Origin: Spirochaetaceae bacterium
GTDB taxonomy: Bacteria; Spirochaetota; Spirochaetia; SZUA-6; Fen-1364
NCBI GenBank assembly: GCA_003170115.1
Contig: PMZS01000302.1
Location: 1,303 to 6,449 of the forward strand
Length of the DNA stretch: 5,147 nucleotides
Direction of reading: 5' to 3'
Made by a program: the position numbers and the translations under genes. Positions 1 through 5,147 of this stretch are shown here, piece after piece. Below the pieces are notes generated by a model. That model was given only the letters and a program-made list of their open reading frames with translations. It was not told the origin of the DNA and ran no database searches. Positions within the stretch are counted from its first letter, which is position 1. The number at the start of each line of letters is the position of its first letter.

Positions 1-1
1 C

Positions 2-775
2 TCCAATATCAGCACGACCAACACGGCGCTCTCCATCGGCGGCAACCTTGTGCTCGCCCAGGGCGCGGCTCTGACACTCAACAGCGGCGCGGGCGCCGGG
101 TCGATCACGCTCAGCGGCACGGTGGATGGCACCGCACTCGGTGTGGCGGAGACGCTCACGCTCATCGCGGGCACGGGAATTGTCACGCTTGGCGGCGCGG
201 TGGGGACCGGTTTGCCCGCGATGCTCACCGACGTGACCGTGAGCAGCTGCGGCGCGATGAACGTCAACGCGGCGGTAAACCTTACGGGCGCCTTCAGCGT
301 GACCAACTCCGGTCTCTTGACAAAGAACGCCGCGGGCGCAATCACGGCGAACGGCGGGTTCTCAGCCACCGGCGCGGTGAGCCTCGCTTCCAACGTGACC
401 ACCACGAACACTCTCGTGTCCATCGGCGGCCCCCTGACGCTGGCAGCGAACTCGATAATTGCGACTGGCAACGGGAATGTCACCTTCCTCTCGACGATCG
501 ACGGTGCCCGCACTCTCACCGTGTCATCGACAGGCTTGACTACGCTCACCGGGATCATCGGCGGGGGTACCCAGCTCCTGAGCCTGACGAGCACGCTGGG
601 ATCCGTGACGGTGCTCGCGAGCATCACCACGTCCGGCCCGGGCGGCATTTCCCTGGGCATCACGACAATCAATGCGGCGAGCACGCTTACGCCCGGCACC
701 GGCACTTCCACCCTTCAAAGCCTGGCGGTGAACGGAGGAAACCTCACCCTCGGCGGCCCTCTGTCCGTTACGACC
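2..775 (+). repeat. Beta-helix-type repeat region with a 129-codon register repeat
   Basis: Two segments starting at 2 and 389 begin alike: SNISTTNTALSIGGNLVLA and SNVTTTNTLVSIGGPLTLA, 13 of 19 residues identical, with start-to-start spacing of 387 bases, exactly 129 codons. The 12 bases coding SIGG are identical (32-43 and 419-430). Each segment is followed by a 'T[VI]DG...LT' strand (from 119 and 494) and then by a 'G-G-G/A-x-x-x-x-L-xx-(L/V)T' turn, the order seen in filamentous-haemagglutinin-like repeats. The spacing of the TVDG/TIDG motifs is 375 rather than 387 bases, so copies carry small indels and are old. Further copies probably lie upstream of the window. The end at 775 is nominal. 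Confidence 0.7.
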
Positions 776-3553
776 AATATCGTCATCTCGGCGCCTCGCA
801 CCCTTGACGACACAGCGGGTGCAGCGATCACCGTGGGAGGAAACTGGACCAACAGCGGAACCTTCACCGCAGGCGTCGGCAGCGTGACGGCAACAGGGGC
901 GTGCGCGCTCACCAGTGGCGGATCGGCCTTCTACAATCTGACGATCGGAGGACCGGCGGGCGCGGTTACTCCGCAGGACCCTCTTACAGTCAGCCGGCAT
1001 TTTGTGATCAACGCAGGCGGAACGTACTTCAACAACGGGCAGACCCTTACCCTTGGAGGAGGCGCCGGAGTCGCGGGAAACCTCATTGATTCCAATGGCG
1101 GCACGCAAAACCTCGGAACCGTACAGATCAGCACTGCCCTGAAGACGATGACCACGAACATACTGGCGGGCGCGCTCACGATCACGCTGACCGGCTCCCT
1201 GGATTTGAGCGGCAACGCCCTGACGGCCGGTCCATTCACAAACAACGGTACTCTCTTCCGCACGGGCACAGCCGGAGAGACCGCGCCCAAGACGAACACT
1301 TTTCCTGGAATCGTTGCCTACAGGACTGGCGCCGGGACCATCCAGACCTATGGGAGCAGTCTGGCGAACAAGGATTACTACATTCTACGGATCGATTCGG
1401 GGATAAAACAGGTAAACGCGGACTTGTATGTTGTTGATACCCTTTTTATCCAGGGAGGGACTCTTACGGTGCCTTTGAACCAGAAGATCACGATCGAAGG
1501 CATTTTTGACACATCCGGAGGCACCTTTAACTGCGGGACCGGGGAAGTCATCTTCGACGACTTTTCTACCTCCTACCCCACGTCATTCGTTTGGGGGAGC
1601 ACGACATTCTATGATTTTACCTGTACGACTCCTTCAAAGCAGATAGCATTCGAGCAGAACGTGACCCAGCACATCGCCCCTGGAGGAGTTTTCAAACTCG
1701 TTGCCGGCGTTGCTGCCGGTCGGATCAGCCTCCTTGCCGCCGGCCCCCCCGTTCCTCCTCCTCCGCCGTACGCGGTTTTCCTGAATCCTGGCGTGAACCC
1801 GCCGGCGCCGCCGCCGCCGCCGCCGATGCTCGCGCAGCAATGGGGTCTCGACGTCCCCCTTACTGCAAGCATCAATATCGACTTTGTCTATGTCGAGCTC
1901 GGATACGCGACCCGTATTCTCGTGCCGGGCAGCATTACATTCAACGTCCACGACTGGTCCTTCAATTGGCGCGACATAGTTCCCGTGTTTGCGAGCTATA
2001 CCGAAGACTATCAAACGGCCTACGACCCCGCAGGCAACGGAAACGGGAAGGTGGATCGAATCCTCGTGTCGACCGGCGGAGTCATCCTGAACGATGATTT
2101 CTCCTCTATTTCAGTATATGTCCAGGGTTACAACAACAATCAGCCGATCACCGGTGCGGCCAATTTCTCTACTGGTCTGAATCCGAACGATGATCAATTC
2201 TACATCCTCTTGCCCGAGAACTCCGATGTCGATACAAATGCGACCCCGAGATGGGGGATAATTACCAACAACTCACTGAAGGCCATTCTAGGAACGAACA
2301 AGATCGTCATCTCCTCCCCCCCTCCTCCGCCTTTTGGAGTTGGGCCTGGTGAGCTGCCGATCGACAAAGCTCCTCCGCTCTTCGCCTATACACTCTCGGT
2401 TGTCGGCCAGAACGAGCTCTTTGTCCGTTTCAGCGAGCCGGTTGTTGACAATGTGGGTGCAATGCTCACCACGGCCAGATTCAGCTTCCCTGGCAACCCG
2501 ATCATGATCTTCACGAGGATAAGCCCCGCTGTAGGATTGGGAACCCAGGAGGCGCTCTTGACGTTGGCCAATCCTGTTACCGCCACGGATCAGCTTGCCC
2601 CGACAATGCTTACGGTGAACAACATATGGGACATGGCGATCGCCCCGAACGCGATGCCCGCCGCGGCAACCACGCACCGCGTCTCGGATATCGGGTTGGG
2701 TCTGATCAATGACAGCTTGTTCGAACCTCTTTTTGCCCACGACGAAACGCAGACCGGGCCGTTCCCCGGAGGCATCGGCCTTATACAACTCGGGGGCTTC
2801 GACGGCACCAAATGGCTGCGACGCCAGGATATCACCCTTGAAGGTCACATCCACGACACGGTCCCGCCTGCCTATCCCCTTGCGAGCAACACCAGGCTCT
2901 GGTACGACATCAACATCCCCTCGGCTCTCAAGGCTCCGAGCGGGCTCTGGTTGCCTCCCTTCGAGGATCAGACCCTTTTGAATGGATTTTCCGGTCTTGT
3001 GCCAACCGACAGGAACGGGGACATCCAGGCGAGGCAGAGGATTGAAATCAATCCTCCTCCCGCGAACGTGCAGCTGCGCGATTTCCTCATCCCCTCGAGC
3101 GACGCAAAGATGGTGGATGGGGTTCTTATCGAGTTCTACTTCAAGATCCTGGCGGGAGGCCCGATAGGCCAGAACCTTTACACAGCCCGGGTCGTGAATC
3201 CAGCCGTGGCCGGTTGGTGGCTGCGCGTGTTGCCCTGGGAGTTTGCAATCCACGATCTCCGAATGCAGCGCGGCGGCGTGCAGATCCTCAAGAACGTGAT
3301 CAACCCCGACAAGGGTGAAGTCACGACCCTGCAGTTCACACAGGCGAAGGCGGGGAGCGTCACCGTGACGGTCTTTGACCTCTCGGGGAGCATCATCAGG
3401 GTGCTTGCCAGGGGCAACCGGTCCGCGGGCGACTACGGAATCACCTGGGACGGCACGAACAGGAGCGGCGCCAAGGTGACGAGGGGCCTCTACTTCATCA
3501 GGATCGTCGGCCCCGGAGTGGACGAGATCAGGAAGGTGCTCGTGGTCCGCTGA
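2..3553 (+). CDS. Large modular exported/surface beta-repeat protein with C-terminal FlgD-like Ig domain, 5' partial
   Basis: The reading frame is open from the left edge, so the gene begins upstream and its signal peptide is not visible; the GTG at position 50 is internal because the repeat pattern continues before it. At least 1183 residues are present. The first ~400 are Gly/Ser/Thr/Ala/Val-rich, nearly Cys- and Lys-free short beta strands like filamentous-haemagglutinin-type or beta-strand-repeat surface proteins. Then come 'FYNLTI'-type modules, proline-rich hinges (1742-1828, 2312-2332), an Asn/Gly/Asp loop module, an Ig-like segment with FVRFSEPV, a segment with HRVSD and GLWLP motifs, and a FlgD-like Ig domain at the very end (3293-3550). 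No transmembrane barrel or LPXTG-type anchor is seen. The function is unknown; an extracellular structural or adhesive role is inferred from composition. The C-terminal architecture resembles large spirochaete proteins as I recall them. That this is a real gene is very likely; the role is not established. Confidence 0.88.
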   Translation, partial: SNISTTNTALSIGGNLVLAQGAALTLNSGAGAGSITLSGTVDGTALGVAETLTLIAGTGIVTLGGAVGTGLPAMLTDVTVSSCGAMNVNAAVNLTGAFSVTNSGLLTKNAAGAITANGGFSATGAVSLASNVTTTNTLVSIGGPLTLAANSIIATGNGNVTFLSTIDGARTLTVSSTGLTTLTGIIGGGTQLLSLTSTLGSVTVLASITTSGPGGISLGITTINAASTLTPGTGTSTLQSLAVNGGNLTLGGPLSVTTNIVISAPRTLDDTAGAAITVGGNWTNSGTFTAGVGSVTATGACALTSGGSAFYNLTIGGPAGAVTPQDPLTVSRHFVINAGGTYFNNGQTLTLGGGAGVAGNLIDSNGGTQNLGTVQISTALKTMTTNILAGALTITLTGSLDLSGNALTAGPFTNNGTLFRTGTAGETAPKTNTFPGIVAYRTGAGTIQTYGSSLANKDYYILRIDSGIKQVNADLYVVDTLFIQGGTLTVPLNQKITIEGIFDTSGGTFNCGTGEVIFDDFSTSYPTSFVWGSTTFYDFTCTTPSKQIAFEQNVTQHIAPGGVFKLVAGVAAGRISLLAAGPPVPPPPPYAVFLNPGVNPPAPPPPPPMLAQQWGLDVPLTASINIDFVYVELGYATRILVPGSITFNVHDWSFNWRDIVPVFASYTEDYQTAYDPAGNGNGKVDRILVSTGGVILNDDFSSISVYVQGYNNNQPITGAANFSTGLNPNDDQFYILLPENSDVDTNATPRWGIITNNSLKAILGTNKIVISSPPPPPFGVGPGELPIDKAPPLFAYTLSVVGQNELFVRFSEPVVDNVGAMLTTARFSFPGNPIMIFTRISPAVGLGTQEALLTLANPVTATDQLAPTMLTVNNIWDMAIAPNAMPAAATTHRVSDIGLGLINDSLFEPLFAHDETQTGPFPGGIGLIQLGGFDGTKWLRRQDITLEGHIHDTVPPAYPLASNTRLWYDINIPSALKAPSGLWLPPFEDQTLLNGFSGLVPTDRNGDIQARQRIEINPPPANVQLRDFLIPSSDAKMVDGVLIEFYFKILAGGPIGQNLYTARVVNPAVAGWWLRVLPWEFAIHDLRMQRGGVQILKNVINPDKGEVTTLQFTQAKAGSVTVTVFDLSGSIIRVLARGNRSAGDYGITWDGTNRSGAKVTRGLYFIRIVGPGVDEIRKVLVVR
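836..1624 (+). repeat. Degenerate modules ending in FYNLTI-like strands
   Basis: Three related protein segments follow the N-terminal repeats. The clearest starts at GGNWTNSGTFTAG (836) and reaches FYNLTI (929-946). A second starts near GPFTNNGTLFRTG and reaches YYILRI (1376-1393). A third starts at GIFDTSGGTFNCG and reaches FYDFTC (1607-1624). Each has the order 'G-x-(W/F)-x-N/T-(S/N)-G-T-(F/L)', a short strand, then an aromatic pair followed by alternating hydrophobics. After each, a strand of the 'L-x-V-xxx-(F/L)-x-I-xx-G-G' kind follows. This pattern is familiar from repetitive secreted proteins of Bacteroidota and candidate phyla. Spacing is uneven (447 and 231 bases), so these are diverged modules, not a recent tandem duplication. 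Confidence 0.55.
1742..1828 (+). other. Proline-rich hinge in the large surface protein
   Basis: This stretch encodes GPPVPPPPPY, a 12-residue spacer, then NPPAPPPPPPM. The DNA contains a run of seven C (1744-1750), a CCT/CCG tract (1754-1768) and six consecutive CCG codons (1808-1825). It separates the repetitive Thr/Ser/Gly-rich part from the more globular C-terminal half, so a flexible or extended linker is the natural reading. Runs of five and six prolines would be expected to need elongation factor P for efficient translation (known for polyproline stretches in general). Confidence 0.8.
1829..2311 (+). other. Post-hinge module with Asn/Gly/Asp-rich loop
   Basis: Between the two proline tracts lies an aromatic-rich, non-repetitive segment. 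It contains DPAGNGNGKVDRI (2024-2062), which resembles a calcium-binding loop of the D-x-N-x-D-G-x-I-x-x-D class but is degenerate: Asn takes two usual Asp places and spacing at the first Asp is loose. It is followed by an ILNDDFSSISVYVQGY strand pair and, near the end, DVDTNATPRWGI. The order 'D-x-NG-x-(I/V)-D-R-I ... DDF ... V-x-GY ... D-x-x-ATP-x-W' matches my recollection of large spirochaete surface proteins. Calcium binding is only a possibility. Confidence 0.5.
2312..2332 (+). other. Second polyproline tract (SSPPPPP)
   Basis: Two Ser codons followed by five Pro codons, with a run of seven C at 2316-2322. It lies between the loop module and the Ig-like segment and so marks a second domain boundary. 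Confidence 0.75.
2333..3292 (+). other. Ig-like 'SEPV' segment followed by HRVSD/GLWLP module
   Basis: The first part has LFVRFSEPVVDN (FVRFSEPV at 2420-2443), the strand typical of bacterial Ig-like domains built around 'v-x-V-x-F-S-E-P-V'. After about 80 residues comes HRVSDIGLG (2675-2701), then FDGTKWLRRQDI (2798-2833), an HDTVPPAYPL stretch, LWYDIN, and GLWLPPF (2942-2962). The last stretch, rich in Arg, Trp and hydrophobic residues, leads directly into the terminal Ig domain. No catalytic motif is visible. The set of motifs is distinctive enough to serve as a family signature, but I cannot name a curated domain for it. Confidence 0.5.
3293..3550 (+). other. C-terminal FlgD-like Ig domain
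   Basis: The final ~86 residues show the full FlgD-Ig pattern: NVINPDKGEVTTLQF, then VTVTVFDLSGSIIRVL, then a Gly-containing turn, GDYGITWDGTNRSGAKV, GLYFIRI, and a final basic strand EIRKVLVVR. The 'N-P...V-x-(V/I)-(Y/F)-D-(L/I)-x-G-x-x-(I/V)-R-x-L ... WDG-x-(N/D)-x-x-G-x-x-V-x-x-G-x-Y' order is the hallmark. In other phyla such tails cap large secreted proteins, and related tails act as sorting domains of the type IX secretion system in Bacteroidota. Whether this one directs export or is just a stalk domain cannot be told from the sequence. Confidence 0.85.
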
Positions 3554-3588
3554 GATACCGCCCGTATCCTGCCGCGGCCCTCATGGGG

Positions 3589-3594
3589 TATAGT
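3589..3594 (+). promoter_or_regulatory. Candidate -10 box (TATAGT) for the ccs genes
   Basis: TATAGT differs from TATAAT at one base and stands out in GC-rich surroundings. It ends 7 bases before the GTG at 3602, so transcription would begin at or next to the start codon, giving a leaderless mRNA. The hexamer 17 bases upstream (3566-3571, ATCCTG) is a poor -35 match. A chance match is quite possible. Confidence 0.3.
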
Positions 3595-3601
3595 CACGCG
3601 C

Positions 3602-4531
3602 GTGAACGCCGCGCGGTCCCTGTACAATTTCTTCAAGTCGGTCCGTCTCGCGGTGGTGCTCATCATCGTCCTCGTTCTCCTCTGTCTTCTGTCTACATTT
3701 GTTCCCCAGGGCAGGCCGGAGTCCTGGTACCAGGCGGCCAAGGTCCTGCGCCTGGACAGCTTTTTCAGCTCGGCGATCTTCCTCGTGCCCGTCTGCCTTT
3801 TCACGCTGAACCTCGGGTTCTGCACGGTGGACAGATTCGTGAGAAGGGCGCGAACACGGGTGCAGCGCAGATACGGCCCGGACCTCGTGCACATCGGGCT
3901 GCTCATCCTGATCACCGCGGGCCTGGTCACGGCGCTGGGCCGGCAGGAGGCGACGTGGTCTCTCGCGGAAGGCCAGGAGGCGGGCATTGGCTCGGGGTAC
4001 ACCCTGCGCCTGCTCTCTTTTCAGTTCCTGCGATACGAGAACGGCAGTCCCCGCGAATGGATTTCCACGGTCGACGTCGTGCGTGATGGCCGTCGGGAGA
4101 TTGCCGCCTACCCGATAGAGGTGAACCATCCCCTGCGGCTCAGCGGGATCTCCGTCTACCAGTCCTCCTGGGACGTGAACGGGACGCTGAGGCTGAAGGA
4201 CTCGGAAGGCAGGGATGTCGCACCGCCTTCGCCGGGAGATTATTTCGAGCAGGGAGATTCGCGGTGGGTGTTTGTTGCCTACGAGCGCGACGGTGAGACC
4301 TGGACCGCGCGGTTTCAGCGCTCCGTGGGCGGAGCGCTTGCCGAAACCAGGGTCCTTCGGCCCGGTGACACCGTCGGGCCTTTCACCGTGACCGGGATTG
4401 CCGCGCAGGAAGTGACGGGGCTGAAGGCGGTCCGGGATCCCGGGCTTGCGCCGTTCCTCGTCGCCGTGCTTCTGGTCACCACGGGGCTGTGCCTCACGTT
4501 CATCCAGAAAAGGGGAGACACTTCGACATGA
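3602..4531 (+). CDS. resB: ResB/Ccs1-family cytochrome c biogenesis protein (short form)
   Basis: This 309-residue membrane protein is the ResB (Ccs1/CcsB) partner of System II cytochrome c maturation, which with CcsA exports haem and joins it to apocytochrome c outside the cytoplasmic membrane. The N-terminus (LYNFFKSVRLAVVL, then STFVPQG at 31-37) matches the usual ResB start, supporting the GTG at 3602. Membrane segments are at about residues 16-34, 56-76, 96-113 and 283-301. His98 opens the third, where the family carries a haem-ligand His. The extracytoplasmic part holds VNHPLRLSGISVYQSSW (174-190), a ResB hallmark, and DPG (279-281) precedes the last helix. It is shorter than the 400-550 residues of many ResB proteins, with a reduced soluble domain, as in other short-form members. 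It starts 48 bases after the upstream stop, has no strong Shine-Dalgarno sequence, and overlaps ccsA by four bases. Confidence 0.9.
   Translation: MNAARSLYNFFKSVRLAVVLIIVLVLLCLLSTFVPQGRPESWYQAAKVLRLDSFFSSAIFLVPVCLFTLNLGFCTVDRFVRRARTRVQRRYGPDLVHIGLLILITAGLVTALGRQEATWSLAEGQEAGIGSGYTLRLLSFQFLRYENGSPREWISTVDVVRDGRREIAAYPIEVNHPLRLSGISVYQSSWDVNGTLRLKDSEGRDVAPPSPGDYFEQGDSRWVFVAYERDGETWTARFQRSVGGALAETRVLRPGDTVGPFTVTGIAAQEVTGLKAVRDPGLAPFLVAVLLVTTGLCLTFIQKRGDTST
4511..4517 (+). promoter_or_regulatory. Ribosome binding site of ccsA (AGGGGAG)
   Basis: AGGGGAG, inside the end of resB, contains the GGAG core and lies 10 bases before the ATG at 4528. A second ATG follows directly at 4531 with a spacing of 13, so the first is preferred. 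Position and overlap suggest that ccsA translation is coupled to resB. Confidence 0.6.
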
Positions 4532-5147
4532 TGGCCACCATCGCGCTCATACTCATCGTGACCGCCGCGGTCTTCCAGGCGGGTTTCCTCCTGCGAAGGG
4601 AAAACAGGCGTGATCCAGTCTCCCATTGGATCCTTGCCGCCGCGGCGGTTCTCCTGCTGGCGTCCCTGGTACACCGCAGCATCAGGATACAGTTCGCGGC
4701 AGTCACGAACACCTATGAGTCCCTGTTGTTTTTCTCCGCGGCGCTGTGCGCGGTGCTGTTCACGCTGCGCATCGTACGCCGAACCCAGGGGTTCTCACCG
4801 TTCGTGCTTTTCGGGGCGACGATCGTCGCCCTTGCCCTCCTTGCGATCTCCTCCTCGCCCCTGGCGCCGCGCGCCATCCAGCCGCCCATCCCGGCGCTCA
4901 GGTCTTTCTGGCTGGTGCTGCACGTCACCTTCTCCTTCATCGGGGAGGCTTTTTTCGTGGTGAGCTTCATCGCGGCGATCGTCTTCCTCGCATCGCGGGG
5001 GGAAGACCGGCGCGCGGAGATGGACAGGCTCGTGGCCGCCGCCGTCGGGATCGGCTACCCCGTGTTCACCGCGGGCGCGCTGGTCTTCGGCGCCATCTGG
5101 GCGGAAACGGCATGGGGAGCGTGGTGGAGCTGGGACCCCAAGGAGAC
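4528..5147 (+). CDS. ccsA: CcsA/ResC-family haem-handling cytochrome c assembly protein, 3' partial
   Basis: The frame is open to the right edge, giving 206 residues of a protein that is usually about 250-300 long in the short form. CcsA is the haem-handling core of System II, presenting haem on the outer face of the membrane for attachment to CXXCH. Hydrophobic helices lie at about residues 3-22, 34-48, 63-82, 91-108, 126-154 (probably one helix plus flank) and 172-191. Recognisable family motifs are NTYESLLFF (61-69; usually NLYESL), a PxIPALRSFWLVLHV stretch with conserved His132, and the WWD signature AWGAWWSWDPKE (195-206) just before the cut. The second conserved periplasmic His that should follow the WWD motif falls outside the window. 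The start overlaps the resB stop as ATGA, a common arrangement for obligate partners. Thioredoxin-like CcsX/ResA and CcdA are not in view. Confidence 0.93.
   Translation, partial: MMATIALILIVTAAVFQAGFLLRRENRRDPVSHWILAAAAVLLLASLVHRSIRIQFAAVTNTYESLLFFSAALCAVLFTLRIVRRTQGFSPFVLFGATIVALALLAISSSPLAPRAIQPPIPALRSFWLVLHVTFSFIGEAFFVVSFIAAIVFLASRGEDRRAEMDRLVAAAVGIGYPVFTAGALVFGAIWAETAWGAWWSWDPKE

Noticed and set aside
2..775. CRISPR-like or short tandem DNA repeat array
   Set aside because: Similarity is at the protein level with a 387-base spacing and diverged nucleotides; there are no short identical direct repeats with unique spacers.
524..1108. Minus-strand open frame of 194 codons in the repeat region
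   Set aside because: Its Arg/Ala/Gly-rich product simply mirrors the codon pattern of the beta repeats on the + strand; no domain or start signal supports it.
1799..1825. CCG tract as a microsatellite or non-coding repeat
   Set aside because: It is in frame and encodes a proline run matching two nearby proline runs that use mixed codons, so it is best read as coding.
2288..3253. Long open frame on the minus strand (321 codons)
   Set aside because: It lies wholly opposite the surface-protein gene, has a charged, low-complexity composition (Arg/Asp/Gly/His) with no recognisable motif, and is typical of antisense frames in GC-rich coding DNA.
3551..3553. TGA as a recoded sense codon joining the surface protein to ResB
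   Set aside because: No in-frame TGA occurs inside any of the three genes, resB also ends in TGA, and ResB has a normal N-terminus at 3602, so TGA is acting as a stop.
3490..4129. Overlapping minus-strand frames opposite resB
   Set aside because: They oppose a strongly supported ResB gene and encode Arg/Glu-rich sequence with no motif.
4610..4963. Plus-strand frame of 117 codons within ccsA
   Set aside because: It is a Ser/Arg/Pro-rich out-of-frame reading of ccsA, whose own frame shows clear CcsA motifs.

Overview
The window holds three genes in a row on the + strand of a GC-rich bacterial genome; both end genes are cut by the window edges. There is no rRNA, tRNA, CRISPR array, insertion sequence or phage gene that I can recognise.

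Region 1 (2-3553) is the 3' part, at least 1183 codons, of a very large exported beta-rich protein. From N- to C-terminus it has Gly/Ser/Thr/Ala-rich beta-helix-type repeats (including a 129-codon register repeat), a series of degenerate modules marked by aromatic 'FYNLTI'-like strands, and a proline-rich hinge. After the hinge come a module with an Asn/Gly/Asp-rich loop, a second proline tract, an Ig-like 'FVRFSEPV' module, a 'HRVSD...GLWLP' module and a terminal FlgD-like Ig domain. The C-terminal half resembles large surface proteins I associate with Spirochaetota. The FlgD-like tail also occurs in several other Gram-negative and candidate phyla, so a free-living or uncultured spirochaete-like bacterium is my best guess, held weakly.

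Region 2 (3554-3601) is a 48-base gap. It has no convincing terminator. A TATAGT box lies 7 bases before the GTG start of the next gene, so that gene may have its own, possibly leaderless, promoter.

Region 3 (3602-5147) is a System II (Ccs) cytochrome c biogenesis pair: a short ResB/Ccs1 protein followed, with a four-base ATGA overlap, by CcsA/ResC, which is cut by the window end just after its WWD haem-binding signature. Together these membrane proteins carry haem across the cytoplasmic membrane and attach it to CXXCH motifs of apocytochromes c. The organism therefore should make c-type cytochromes and respire. I see no functional link between this pair and the surface protein; adjacency is probably coincidental.

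I found no convincing new system. The points most worth a second look are the mosaic structure and composition of the large protein, its polyproline hinges with C7 runs, and the junction with the ccs genes.
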